From Aphanomyces cochlioides (lineage: Eukaryota > Oomycota > Saprolegniomycetes > Saprolegniales > Verrucalvaceae), in the NCBI GenBank assembly GCA_019828595.1, contig JAHQRK010000026.1, positions 744,001 through 808,000 of the forward strand: 64,000 nucleotides of DNA. Direction: 5' to 3'. Made by a program: the position numbers and the translations under genes. The notes under the pieces were generated by a model that was not told the origin of the DNA, made no database searches, and was given only the letters and a program-made list of their open reading frames with translations. Position 1 is the stretch's first letter; each line of letters starts with the position of its first letter. Shown here one piece after another: positions 40,652 through 50,563 of the stretch.

Positions 40652-42431
40652 ATGAACGCGTTCGAGTACCTCGGCGCACTTCCCGGCACAAGTTTAGATC
40701 GACTGTACCAAGATCCATGGGCATGCCAAGCTGTGTTCCAGAGCATGAATCCCCTCTCTCAGCAGATCGTCATGCGGCTGCTTTTTACGACAACCCACGT
40801 GTCGAAAGACGCCTTGATGCATTGGATCCAAGACTCGGCGCAATCCAAAATGACCGCTGCGATAGAAAAAGTACGTCGTTTTATCAAAAGTACCGCTAAG
40901 CTTGGAGTTTCTGTAGTTGTGCCACTTGCGAGTCTTGCGACCGGTTCAAGGAACCAACAAGTTTGGGCTCAATCCAGCGTTTCAGGAAAAATTGAAGGTA
41001 TTGCTTGGGATGTTGTGGCGATTCTGAAATGAAAATATGGCTAGACGGCATTGAGCTCGCTTGGTGGAAGTCCATGGGAAGCAGGACGAAAGAATTTACC
41101 CCCCGAGAAACCGATTGCTGCTGTCGACTTAGAGCAATATGCAAGAAAACGATGGGACGCGGTGCTTCACTTCATGGTTGGAAAGAAATCGCCTTCATTT
41201 TGGCTGATCGCCTTATTCTAGGTCGGTTCGACGGCTGTACCAGCACCACCGAAAGAAGTCATTGGTATTCTTGAGCATACTCGCTTGATGAAACCTTCCG
41301 AGACGGATGCAAGAGCTCTTCATATTACCGACACTGGTAATTTACCATTAAAATGCACATACTTGAAACGATGCTTCGTTCAATAGGATATGAGTTTATG
41401 CTCAAGGATATCCATGCTCAAACGTGGATTTTTGTCCTGAATTATATCAAAGACATTGATCGCAAGGGCATTCTATCGGCGGATGAAATGCTCCAGTTTT
41501 TCTTCCAAATGAGGTACTCACCTTGCATTTCCATCTCTAATTTTGTAAAGTTATTGCCGCATGAATGAATACTACGCCGTCGCTGATCTCACGCGGCACC
41601 AGCAGCAATTACTTGGGGACTTGGTCCAACTTGGACTTTTATATCGAAAAGATTCCAAAGCCACACGGTACTTCAGCCATTCTTGTCGACCTCAACTCAT
41701 TCTGCTATTATTCAGATTCTACACGACGAGTTTGGCCGTGAATCTAATCTTTGGCGGCATGGCAGGGCAAACAAGAACAAATATTTCAATGGTGCAATCG
41801 CTAGAAGCTGTGCACCAACAGGCTTCAAGCCAAGTGGTGCCACGGCCGATTGCATCAACTTCTTCGGCGTCGCATTTACTCATTGTCGTGGAAACCAATT
41901 TCAAAGTCTATGCGTACACGGAATCAACGTTGCACATAGCCATGCTGTCTGTGTTTGTCGATATAGTGGTAGGAATTTCTCTCAAGTTGTCTCTAAATCC
42001 TTGTAGGCTCGCCTTCCGAATCTCGCGGTGGGTTATCTCACACGAGAAAGTATTCGCTCGGCTTTGATTCATGGCATTTCAGCCGAGCAGATTTATGACT
42101 TCTTGATGCAGCATGCGCACCCAAAGATGCTTGCAAATTCACCTGTGATTCCCGAAAACATTGCCGATCAGCTTTATTTGTGGCAGCGTGAACGTAATCG
42201 TATTAAATTTGACGCGGGTGAACTCCTCGATGGATTTGTCACGACCGAGGTATATCCATTTTGAAGATGCGTTTGATTTATTCACTCGGTTTTTCATGCT
42301 AGGATTTCGATTCTGTGGTCAAATATGCACAAGATTTGCATGTGCTCATGTGGCACGACGCTGTCCATCTCAAGCTAGTCGTTACAAAAGCTGGTGGCGA
42401 TGCCGTCCGTCAATTTATGCAAAATCACTAA
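40652..42431 (+). CDS. TFB2: TFIIH core subunit p52/Tfb2, nine exons
   Basis: Exons 40652-40870, 40917-40997, 41045-41176, 41222-41336, 41387-41513, 41551-41667, 41716-41968, 42007-42249 and 42303-42431, separated by eight GT-AG introns of 46, 47, 45, 50, 37, 48, 38 and 53 nt. The spliced frame is 471 residues, the usual length for p52. Family landmarks in order: LYQDPWACQAVFQSMNPLSQ, VMRLLF, GLNPAFQEKL, GRKNLPPEKP, RWDAVLHFMVGS, EHTRLMKPSE, WIFVLNYIKDIDRKGI, LTRHQQQLLGDLVQLGLLYR, VVETNFKVYAYTESTLHIAM, YLTRESIRSALIHGISAEQI and the C-terminal DFDSVVKYAQDLHVLMW. p52 anchors the XPB helicase in TFIIH for transcription initiation and nucleotide-excision repair in the nucleus. Confidence 0.92.
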
Positions 42432-42935
42432 CACAAGAATACAATTCACGTGGTTGCACTGGTGAAATTATACTTCTTGCAAGAAAATCCAAAAGATAAT
42501 AAACGAAAGGTCATGGGCTGAAGTTATGCAACGGAGGGTGAACGATCATCAGACAATCGATGTTTCCTCGGCGATTCGATTTCCTGTAGCAAGCGTCGGG
42601 GGGGAAATCGGGCAGGAAAACCAATTTCGTCTTGGGGATTTCCCCCTCGCAGCTTGTCATGATCTCGCAATGCGTGGAAACATCCCGGAGCGCCGGAGGA
42701 CAGCCACACTGCCTCTTTATCTACTTAGAGACGCAAAGAGGTCAATCCCCCCTCGTTGAGAACGATCCCCCAATTGGTTTCGCATAACTCCATAGTCATA
42801 ATGCTATTTGATTGGTTAAAAATAATACCTTAATTCGTTTTTATTGGATAAAATTTGAAAAATAGCGGCCTCTGATTGGCTAATATATTCCAATATATCC
42901 TTTCTGCCATTTCCCAATAAGAAACCCAAAGAAGC
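42432..42935. other. Spacer right of TFB2
   Basis: No gene. Contains G/C runs (GGGGGGG near 42599, ATCCCCCC near 42745, ATCCCCC near 42765) and a CCAAT-type element TGATTGGCT at 42873-42881, with a variant TGATTGGTT near 42809. Confidence 0.5.
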
Positions 42936-45149
42936 ATGGAGATGCCTCGCGCGTTGTTGATGACGGACGTCATGCAATGCATGAGGCAGTTCCAGACGGG
43001 CGTTTGTGTAGATATGAGGCCGTTCATTCCAGTAGCTCGGCAGGTTAAATTCGACTGGGATGTCGCGAAACTTAGTCTTGAAATCGAGTCCCTCTCTTGA
43101 CGACATACTTGAGCAGCCGAGGAGATGCTCACCACAGTTTGTCGCTTCTCCTTGAATGTCTTCCTCGTTTGAGATATACGATTGCCATGTATGCAGCTTA
43201 CAGCGGTCAGATCGATATCCTCGACATGCTCCATCGACGACACGACCTCAAAAAGTGCGGTCAAAGTCTGAGAGAAACAGTATTTACAATCCGTGGCGTA
43301 CCCCTACGTCTTCCCAAACCAAGAGATTTCAGCAGCATGTCAAACGAAAAATGTTCGTGTTGTCCAGTACTTTGTCACCAATTTCCCTGAAGCGTGCCCG
43401 AATGAAGATGCCTTCCAGCAACTCGCTCGTCGTGGCTGCACTGAGATCCTCGAGCTCTTTTTGCCTCGTTTGCCGATCGATTGGTACTTGGTTCATTCTA
43501 TGGTTCGTATTGCTGCAGTATGTGGTCATGTCGCCTTGGCCACATGGTTAAAAGCTCAAGTGGGGGAAGTCCAAGACGCCATGTACCCATCAATTCGTCA
43601 AGCCGCATCAACCGGGCAGTATGAAGGCATGGCTTGGCTGTATCACGCTGGTTTGCCGCACATGTCGGACGAAGCGCTCGATCGGACAAGTCAATTCTGC
43701 TTGGAAAAAGTTATTTGTGCTCGTCAATGGATGCTAGTGTGGCCCATCGCTGCCGAATTACGAAATCGCAACATGGTCGATGTTATCTTTCGGTCATTCG
43801 AGTGTATTAATTGGCAAGAAGATGCTTCATTTGCGCTGCAACTTTTGGATTATGTTGACGTAGAAGAAGCGTTGTCGTCTCGCCGTCTTGGAGCGACTCT
43901 TCGCTTGGAGCTTCTTGCCTTGCAAACAATTTTTTCCAAGTGGATTTTGACTTCGGAAGAATTATTGCATGTCGTGACGATATGTTTGGCCCTCGCGATG
44001 AAGAATCCTGTCGAGCAGCTGCTTGCGATCCTTGAATGGCTCGTTCAGCTCGTCGAGTTGGAAATAGTCGCGCATGTCTTTCATGAATATGGCGAATTGG
44101 CATTGTATCATGCGATTTCAAAGGACGATGCCAGATTAATCAGCTTCTTGTACAAACACGGCGTCGTTCTTGAAGGCGACTACATCTTGGAAAACGGTGG
44201 TGCTGACGTGATCTCGTGGTACTTAAGCAACGTCCAGTATGCTGTCACGGGCAGGGACTTGATCAATGTTGTGTCACGGCCAAATCCAGCAATATTCAAA
44301 TCTGTCCATGAAAAATGGACTCCACTGCTCGAGGAAAAGGATCGCATTGAAACTGTCTGCTGGAAACGAGCGGCCAACGACTCGCACTTTGAGCTTTTGC
44401 ATTTTCTAGCCATGTCCTTTCAGCGAGACCACAACGACCAAGAGTTTGAACGCTTTTTAACACACACCAAGCAAGATGTCGTCCGTGTTATCAAGAGAAA
44501 TTCGAAGTCGTCGTTTGAATTATTGTTTCCAACGTGGTTGCCTGTCTGGACCGATTCCAACAAGAAACATCTCGTCGACTTCGCGATTCAGGCCAATTTG
44601 GGTGACTCTAAAATGTTAGCGCGTCTTGTTGCCATGCCATTCGTCCAAGTCGAGCTCCATCACGTAATTTTGGCAGGGTGGCACGGACATAGCGATGGGA
44701 AAGACAGCAGAGCGTTTCTTATATTATTTCGAGCCAAGTGGATGCAAGATAAAAGCACACGGACGGAATTGCTCGAGCAATGTATCGAGACTGCCATGTT
44801 TTTTCGATATGAAAACATGATTCAAGCCTTGCTGGCAGTGGAGAAGCTAAAATTTACAATTAATCTTGGCATGGCAATGGAATTCCACAACGATTGGCAG
44901 CATTATTTAGTCGCTTTGGCGCAAAAATCAGCGGTGCAAGTCGACAAAGAAGTGTTGCTGCACTTGGCACGTCTATCTCAACGAGCTTACGACGAGCAGT
45001 GGGAACCAACACTTTTCCAAGACCTATTCAAAGCATGGATGAAATCTCCCCGCACTGACTCATCTGACAAAGAGGATGCCGACAATATTCTGCAACTTGC
45101 ACAAGGTCATGGTCGAGTATGTAATGTCCAAATTGTGAAGAAAGCCTAA
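42936..45149 (+). pseudogene. Divergent family C gene with two frameshifts (C6)
   Basis: The ATG at 42936 gives MEMPRALLMTDVMQCMRQFQ then TGVCVDMRPF, the N-terminal signature. A frame change near 43090 leads to LLLECLPRLRYTIAMYAAYS and GQIDILDMLHRRHDLKKCGQ. A second near 43273 leads to QYLQSVAYPYVFP and a clean frame of about 615 residues to 45149. That long frame has VRIAAVCGHVALATWLKA, LALYHAISKDDARLISFLYK, ENGGADVISWYLSNV, RAANDSHFELLHFLAMSF and RAFLILFRAKWMQDK, the family C order. It is the most diverged member. Two one-base errors would restore it, so a sequencing or assembly cause is possible. Confidence 0.7.
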
Positions 45150-45224
45150 TCACGCTTCGAGCATAAAACTCAACGAGGTAAACTATTTCAAACTGTCAAG
45201 AATGGATCACCTCAACAGAGTGTC

Positions 45225-45795
45225 ATGTCCATGGTCCACATTGAATCAGCCAAGTCTTTGCCATATATCGAAGACATTCCTAACTTTTTCTGGGATGGCA
45301 TGCAGAGCTTTTGTGAACTTCCTACCTTTCATGGTGTGATCAAATGGGTGGAAACGTGCGATCCCTGTCGTTTTGTCGTCAACCATGTACATGTTGTCGT
45401 GATGGCTCGTGTGGATCAATGTAAATCTATTCCCCTCATTCAATCGTGTTATCCTCAAAGCCCCCGCCCCAACGCCAAGTATCTTTTTTGCTATCATTTC
45501 ACAGATATTATCTAATTCTCGCTTTCTATAATATGTGTAGGGGATGTTGTCGACTGAGGGAGATGAAGTCGAAGGGGGAACGAATTCTTTTCAAAAAAAA
45601 TTCTGGCCGAGTCTTCACTTTGACGATTTTGTCCTGGTTGGGCTAGAACAATTAGGACGTCAGTGGACGATTGGAACAATATTGATCATCGAGACACAAG
45701 GGCTTGTGTGGTGTCCTGACGCCATGTGTTGCCACCCATCGACCACACAACTTGGATCCTTTGAGTGGCTATCTCTGACGATCCGATTCCCTTGA
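45225..45795 (+). other. Unidentified pair of open frames
   Basis: A frame from the ATG at 45225 (MSMVHIESAKSLPYIEDIPN to VVVMARVDQ) reaches a GTAAAT donor at 45421. A second frame covers about 45575-45795 (FWPSLHFDDFVLVGLEQLGR to SLTIRFP). A 120-nt intron ending at 45540 would put the second part out of frame; an acceptor near 45570 would keep it in frame. No domain recognised. It could be a small gene or a relic. Confidence 0.25.
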
Positions 45796-45867
45796 ACAGT
45801 ATATTTCACCCAGGAACAACAGCACATCTCCGCCAACTTATCCCTTATTCTATCCTCTCTCGTGCTT

Positions 45868-45896
45868 CCACAGATTACATTTAATGTAATCTGTGG
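45868..45896. repeat. Perfect short palindrome
   Basis: Arms CCACAGATTACATT and AATGTAATCTGTGG with a one-base centre. Could be a hairpin terminator, a dimeric factor site or a foldback end. Confidence 0.6.
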
Positions 45897-45978
45897 CTTA
45901 CTACTCACCCGCATTTTAGAGTCGAAATATTCAAATCTGCGGTTGCGTTTTGTAATATAAATAGATTTTACTGATCGA

Positions 45979-46068
45979 TGATTGGCTGAAATTTAGAACA
46001 TTTTAATTTGATTGGCTAAAATTTAGAAACCTTTCATTTGATTGGCTGGTATCCTAGTCGATACTATC
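45979..46068 (+). promoter_or_regulatory. Three 30-bp tandem repeats with CCAAT boxes upstream of the OYE gene
   Basis: TGATTGGCT begins at 45979, 46009 and 46039, an exact 30-bp period. The first two units continue with (G/A)AAATTTAGAA. The third degenerates after the 9-mer. The inverted CCAAT core repeats at about three helical turns, 140-200 bp before the OYE start, as expected of an NF-Y-type upstream element (inference). Confidence 0.55.
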
Positions 46069-46184
46069 AACGAACGTCACGATGGTGTCTGATCGGATGT
46101 ACTTGATTTAGACAAGATCACCTTGGAATACGTGCGAGACAACCTCTGACGACGGCCTCGACTCTTCATTTTGCAACGTACTCG

Positions 46185-47255
46185 ATGCCAGCAGACCTCT
46201 TTACGCCCATCCAAGTCGGCGCTCTGTCGCTGAAGAATCGGATCTTTGTGTCGCCGGCGTTCCGCGGTCGAACGGATCCACCCAACACACCGAGCGCGCT
46301 CATGAAGGAATACTACACGCATCGAGTCTCGGCGGGTTTGATCGTCTCGGAATGCAATATCGTCGCGCCGCACACGTCAGCGTACGCGGGAGAGCCTGCC
46401 CTCCTCACGCCAGAAGAGATTGCCGCTTGGAAAGACATCACTGACGCTGTCCACGCCAAAGGGGGCAAGATTTTCGCCCAGCTATGGCATGCTGGACGAC
46501 GTGCGCACCCTGACAACAACGATGGCGTTCCAAACGTCGGCCCGTCTCCCCTTGCCATCACCGGCGAAGTCATTACAATCAAGGGAACGACGCAGTATAC
46601 CGTGCCTCGAGAACTCACGGTGAATGAAATCGCCACCATTGTCGACCAATTCGCCGCCGCCGCGACAAAGGCAGTCGATGATGCTGGCTTTGACGGCGTC
46701 GAGATCCACGCCGCGAATGGGTACTTGCTCGACCAGTTCCTCCGCACGAGCTCCAACAAACGCACGGATTTATATGGCGGCGCGCTGGAGAATCGCAGTC
46801 GTTTCTTGGCAGAAGTCCTCCAAGCCGTCACCGCCGCCGTCGGTGCCGACAAAGTCGGCGTCCGGTATTCACCATTGAGCGGCTACAACGACGTGTACGA
46901 CGAGGACCCGTTCGCACTCACGGAAAAACTTGCCAAAGTTTCCCAGTGCTACAACGTCGCCTACGTCCACGTCGTGCGCAACGACCACCTGGGGCTCCAA
47001 CAAGGCGACGTGCTGCCGCTTTTCCGCAAGCATTTCCACAACACGCTCATTGGCAACTCGGGCTACACCAAGGAGGAAGCGAACGCTGCAATCCAAGACG
47101 AGATCGTCGACGCCGTCTCGTTTGGCCAGCTCTACTTTGCGAATCCTGATTTAGTCGAACGCTTCAAGCAAGATGCTCCATTGAATACGCCCGACCCGGA
47201 ATATTTCTACACGGGCGGTGCGCGCGGCTACATTGACTACCCCACGCTCCAGTAA
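46185..47255 (+). CDS. Old Yellow Enzyme family NAD(P)H:flavin oxidoreductase
   Basis: 356 residues, single exon. An FMN-dependent (beta/alpha)8 barrel that reduces activated C=C bonds of enals, enones and related electrophiles with NADPH. Seen in the sequence: LFTPIQVGALSLKNRI at residues 5-20, QLWHAGRRAH at 99-108 (FMN contact), the active-site HAANGYLLDQFL at 175-186 with His175 and Asn178 holding the substrate and Tyr180 as proton donor, RTSSNKRTDLYGG at 187-199, and the phosphate-binding LIGNSGYTKEEA at 288-299 and VSFGQLYFANPDL at 311-323. The start is supported by CTTCATTTTGCAAC, an Inr-like element about 10 nt upstream. Cytosolic; stress or oxylipin metabolism is the usual role. A decayed copy lies 1.3 kb downstream. 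Confidence 0.92.
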   Translation: MPADLFTPIQVGALSLKNRIFVSPAFRGRTDPPNTPSALMKEYYTHRVSAGLIVSECNIVAPHTSAYAGEPALLTPEEIAAWKDITDAVHAKGGKIFAQLWHAGRRAHPDNNDGVPNVGPSPLAITGEVITIKGTTQYTVPRELTVNEIATIVDQFAAAATKAVDDAGFDGVEIHAANGYLLDQFLRTSSNKRTDLYGGALENRSRFLAEVLQAVTAAVGADKVGVRYSPLSGYNDVYDEDPFALTEKLAKVSQCYNVAYVHVVRNDHLGLQQGDVLPLFRKHFHNTLIGNSGYTKEEANAAIQDEIVDAVSFGQLYFANPDLVERFKQDAPLNTPDPEYFYTGGARGYIDYPTLQ

Positions 47256-48531
47256 CTCTCTCTCTCTGTGGCTTCATTCTGTGCATAAATTGAATGGTTT
47301 GCATTGCCGGGAGCTGCGTGATTTGATGGCTAGGAGACGAGTTTTTCCCCAGGTGAACGACCAACATCTCGGAGCGGATGACATTTGAAACTTGTGAGAT
47401 TGTTTTTGTCAAAGTGGAGAAGGTGGAGTGCTTTATCTATGTATCAAACCGCGTGTCCTCGACTAGGGAGGGCTTAAGGCCGTTCTATTGACACGGAATG
47501 CTGCCGAGGCAAGCACCGTCACGCCCTTCAATCCCCTGGAGTCGCCCCAAGCAGCATCTTGTCGCGGTGGTAGAGATAAGACATTTGAAACTTGTGAGAT
47601 TTTTTTCTTTCAACTTTGAGGCGATCAGATCGTGCCGCTTGGAACTGATAGATCAATCTGGTTGTCCTACTGCGTGGTGCGTCGTTGGACGTCTGGAACA
47701 TTGTTCCAAGAGGTGAACCATGTGGTTCTTGCATTCTGTCGCGCCATGTGGTGGTCCACCCCGGTCAATGGTTGTCACTGTCGATGGAATTCTCTTAACC
47801 AAGTACATACGCTCACCAATGCACAAAACCACCACCAACCAACTACAATTTGATTCCCCTTGTCACTTTATTGATGGATGGCATCGTCTTGAGACACGAT
47901 TTGATGTGGCCATTCACCCCGGGTGGGGGGACTTTCACTGTCGTATATGCCACGATCAACTTGCATGACATCGGATGGCCAACGTGCGACGGCTTTGGAC
48001 AAATACAGAGTGGTGCCTTGACTTGTTTTTCAATGATTTCACGCGGCTCTCTCTACCTCGCAATGTCACGACGTTTGCTCCAATCTGGTGTACACCTCAC
48101 TGGCTTACTATCATGCATTCACTGCCTTCCCCACATTTCAAGCCGCGTATTCATTCCATATCTAGATGCCAGACAAGACAATCTTTAGCAGATTTATATG
48201 ACAACGCGGAGCATTTGCTCACAAAGTCGTGATCTTTACCGCCCTCCATGCTGTACAAACGACACAAGTCGCCAAGGGGCTCCAAATTACACCGCCAGAG
48301 TCACATCCACGTAAGGCTACCTCGACTTTGTGAATGCTGCAGCCCATCTAGAGCTCATTCCACGATAGTTCCTCCATGACGCGAGCGATTCAAAGCAACT
48401 CTGGGTTTATCAAACTTTACCTGCAACTTGGTCTCCATCTCCATGTACTTAATTAAGGAAAAATCACTTTCGACGACACCAGGCGACGACGACCCGATCA
48501 GCATGGACGCTGGCATTGTGCAACATTCTTC
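47256..48531. other. Spacer between the OYE gene and its pseudogene
   Basis: No gene recognised. A CT microsatellite follows the OYE stop. A 22-bp direct repeat (47380-47401 and 47580-47601, ATTTGAAACTTGTGAGATT within) lies 200 bp apart. Frames near 47850-48232 and a piece reading VIFTALHAVQTTQVAKGLQI near 48235-48290 are open but unidentified. Confidence 0.5.
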
Positions 48532-49210
48532 ATGGCTGCGGATCTCTTCACGCCGATCCAAGTGGGCTCCTTGGCGCTGAAGAATCGCATCTTCATGGCA
48601 CCGCTTCTGCGGCGTCGAACGGATCCCGACAACGTTCCCAGCGAGCTCATGAAGGAATACTACGTCCAGCGCGCGTCCGCGAGCTTGATCATCTCGCAAC
48701 CTCATCGCGCCGCAGACGTTGGCCTACACGGACGAGCCCGACGTGTTTACTCCAGAGCAGCTCGCCGCTTGGAAAGAGATCACGGATGCTGTCCATGCCA
48801 AAGGGGGGCAAGATTTTCGCCCAGCTATGGCACGCTGGTCGACGCGTGCACCCAAACAACAACGACGGTGCTGCCAATCCGTCGCCCATCGCCATCAGCG
48901 GCGACGTCTACACCGCCAAGGGCATGGCGCCGCACGCTATTCCCCATGAACTCTCGGTGGATGAAATCGCCGCCATTGTCGGCCAATTCGCCGCCGCCGC
49001 GACGAACGCAGTCGACGTCGTTGGCTTTGACGGCGTCGAGATCCACGCGGCAAATGGGTACTTGCTCGACCAGTTCCTCCGCACGAGCTCCAACAAACGC
49101 ACGGATATCTATGGCGGCGCGCTGGAGAACCGCTGTCGTTTCCTGGCGGAAGTGCTCCACGCCGTCGCTGCGGCGCGCGCAGCTACACTGACTACCCCGC
49201 GCTTCAGTAA
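48532..49210 (+). pseudogene. Old Yellow Enzyme gene copy, frameshifted and internally deleted
   Basis: Starts MAADLFTPIQVGSLALKNRI, close to the gene at 46185. A frameshift near 48700 (after IISQ) and a second at the G-run near 48806 (six G where the working gene has five) break the frame; between them lies AYTDEPDVFTPEQLAAWKEI. After 48806 the frame is good through QLWHAGRRVHPNNNDG and HAANGYLLDQFLRTSS. At about 49172 it jumps from LAEVLHAVAAA to the last codons of the protein (GACTACCCCGCGCTTCAGTAA region), deleting some 128 codons including the C-terminal phosphate-binding half. Dead copy of a tandem duplication. Confidence 0.88.
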
Positions 49211-50014
49211 CTCTCCGTCGCTCTATGGATTAACTCTGTGAATATGGATTTGATGGTCTCCATGATGTCGTGCCGGGGATAGCGCCTCCCCCCATGATTC
49301 CCCCTTAATCCCCCCAGTCGCCCTCCAAGAGCGCACATCTTGAGGAAGCAACAGGGTCAAAAAGGAGTCAAAAAGGAGACAAAAAGGAGATGAAAAAGGA
49401 GATGAAAAATGAGACAAAAAGAGACTCTTGTGTCACAAATGGCGTCATAATCGCCGCGGGTCGTTGTGGACGTGCGTCGCCTCCCCAAGTCAATCTGACG
49501 CCGCCGTCGGTGCTTTCCACGGCGATTCCAGCCATGATATCCCATGAGGATGCCGAGAATTCAGGTCGTTGACTGCAGGAAGAGCCTCTTGTTGATCTTT
49601 CTGAGTTGTTGGGTCGACGGAGGTTGTCCAGTTGCTCGGTGGACTTGTCCCGCGTGGAGTAACGACGTGAGTGTGGCTGCGGCAATATTCTGCAGCTGGT
49701 GCGAGCTGACGCAGATGGGCAAATCGTTGAGCCATCTGTCAAGTTGATCCATGGACGACAGTGGATGCGCGCCGCTGGACTTCAGACAGATTCCGACTTG
49801 GTTCAACGTGGCAACGCAAGCAGCGATCGCGGCGTTGGAGCATGGGGTAGAGATCATCCTGGGTTGATTTGTCGACGTTTCTCGGTGCAAATCCACATGG
49901 ACAATGTCCTTTCTCGACGATTCCATCGAGTTCACGAGGCGTGGACGGGGAAAGAACGCATGATCTGGTCCAAGAATCAAGCACACGAGACGACATCTAT
50001 ATTGAGAGGGGAAA
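49211..50014. other. Spacer with unidentified minus-strand frames
   Basis: Apart from the purine repeat, overlapping frames are open on the minus strand (49561-50220 and 49739-49996), partly under the next gene. A stretch reading SSMDQLDRWLNDLPICVSSH looks protein-like but matches nothing I know. They may be the decayed C-terminus of the gene starting at 50563. Confidence 0.35.
49355..49430 (+). repeat. Purine-rich tandem repeat (AAAAAGGAGA-like)
   Basis: About six imperfect units of AAAAAGGAG(A/T)(C/G). Upstream, 49285-49317 has C-runs (ATTCCCCCTTAATCCCCCC). Confidence 0.6.
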
Positions 50015-50563
50015 TTACCACGCGAGGAACGCATCGGGGACTTTAAAGTTGGCAAAGTACGACTCGACGAGCGTCGCGACGTCTTTATGTCGGTATTCTC
50101 GTGCGAGTCGCATCGTGTCGGCAAAATGGCTCCCTCGGTAATACTGACACTCGACGAGGAACTGCACCATCTCCGAGGAGCCGCCCGCGGCAGCAACATG
50201 GAGGAGCGCGGTCGATTCATCCATCAAGGTTGGAAACTGTTTGTGGAGAATGGACGCCAAATCGATGCGGCCCGTGTAAACAACCCATAGCGGGACGATT
50301 ATCCGCATGGACGGAACGCTGGCAAGCAGGCGCGGCAGTCGCTGGACGTTATACCGTTTGAACCAATTTCGCAGCGCGTCGTCTGCGTCTCGGAGCGCTT
50401 GCAAAAGCGCGGGATCCCACTGCTCCCAGTGCTGTCGGAGCCAGAGTTTGTGCAGTTGGAGCTTTGTGAAAGCGAGAAAGTCGCGCGGAAGGCCGTCTTG
50501 GTACGCGAAGACCGTCGGCAGCAGCTCGAGCGACGTGAGGACGTTGTTGCCGGCAGCGCTCAT
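50015..50563 (-). CDS. Short ankyrin-like protein with the family N-terminal signature (B7)
   Basis: 182 residues from the ATG at 50563 (MSAAGNNVLTSLELLPTVFA). An upstream in-frame ATG (50638) adds residues unlike any relative and is rejected. The signature reads LELLPTVFAYQDGLPRDFLA at residues 12-31. WFKRYNVQRLPRLLASVP and PLWVVYTGRIDLASILHKQF follow, then one good ankyrin-like pair (ALLHVAAAGGSSEMVQFLVE). The frame ends at VPDAFLAW, much earlier than families A to C. An inverted CCAAT box (TGATTGGCT on the minus strand, 50618-50610) lies 47 nt upstream. Either a short family member or a truncated one. Confidence 0.55.
   Translation of the reverse strand: MSAAGNNVLTSLELLPTVFAYQDGLPRDFLAFTKLQLHKLWLRQHWEQWDPALLQALRDADDALRNWFKRYNVQRLPRLLASVPSMRIIVPLWVVYTGRIDLASILHKQFPTLMDESTALLHVAAAGGSSEMVQFLVECQYYRGSHFADTMRLAREYRHKDVATLVESYFANFKVPDAFLAW

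Noticed and set aside
46313..46852. 179-codon minus-strand frame
   Set aside because: Antisense shadow of the OYE coding sequence, in GC-rich DNA where stop codons are rare.
49561..50220. 219-codon minus-strand frame
   Set aside because: Overlaps the better supported gene at 50015-50563 in another frame and has no recognised motif; mentioned only as an unidentified frame.
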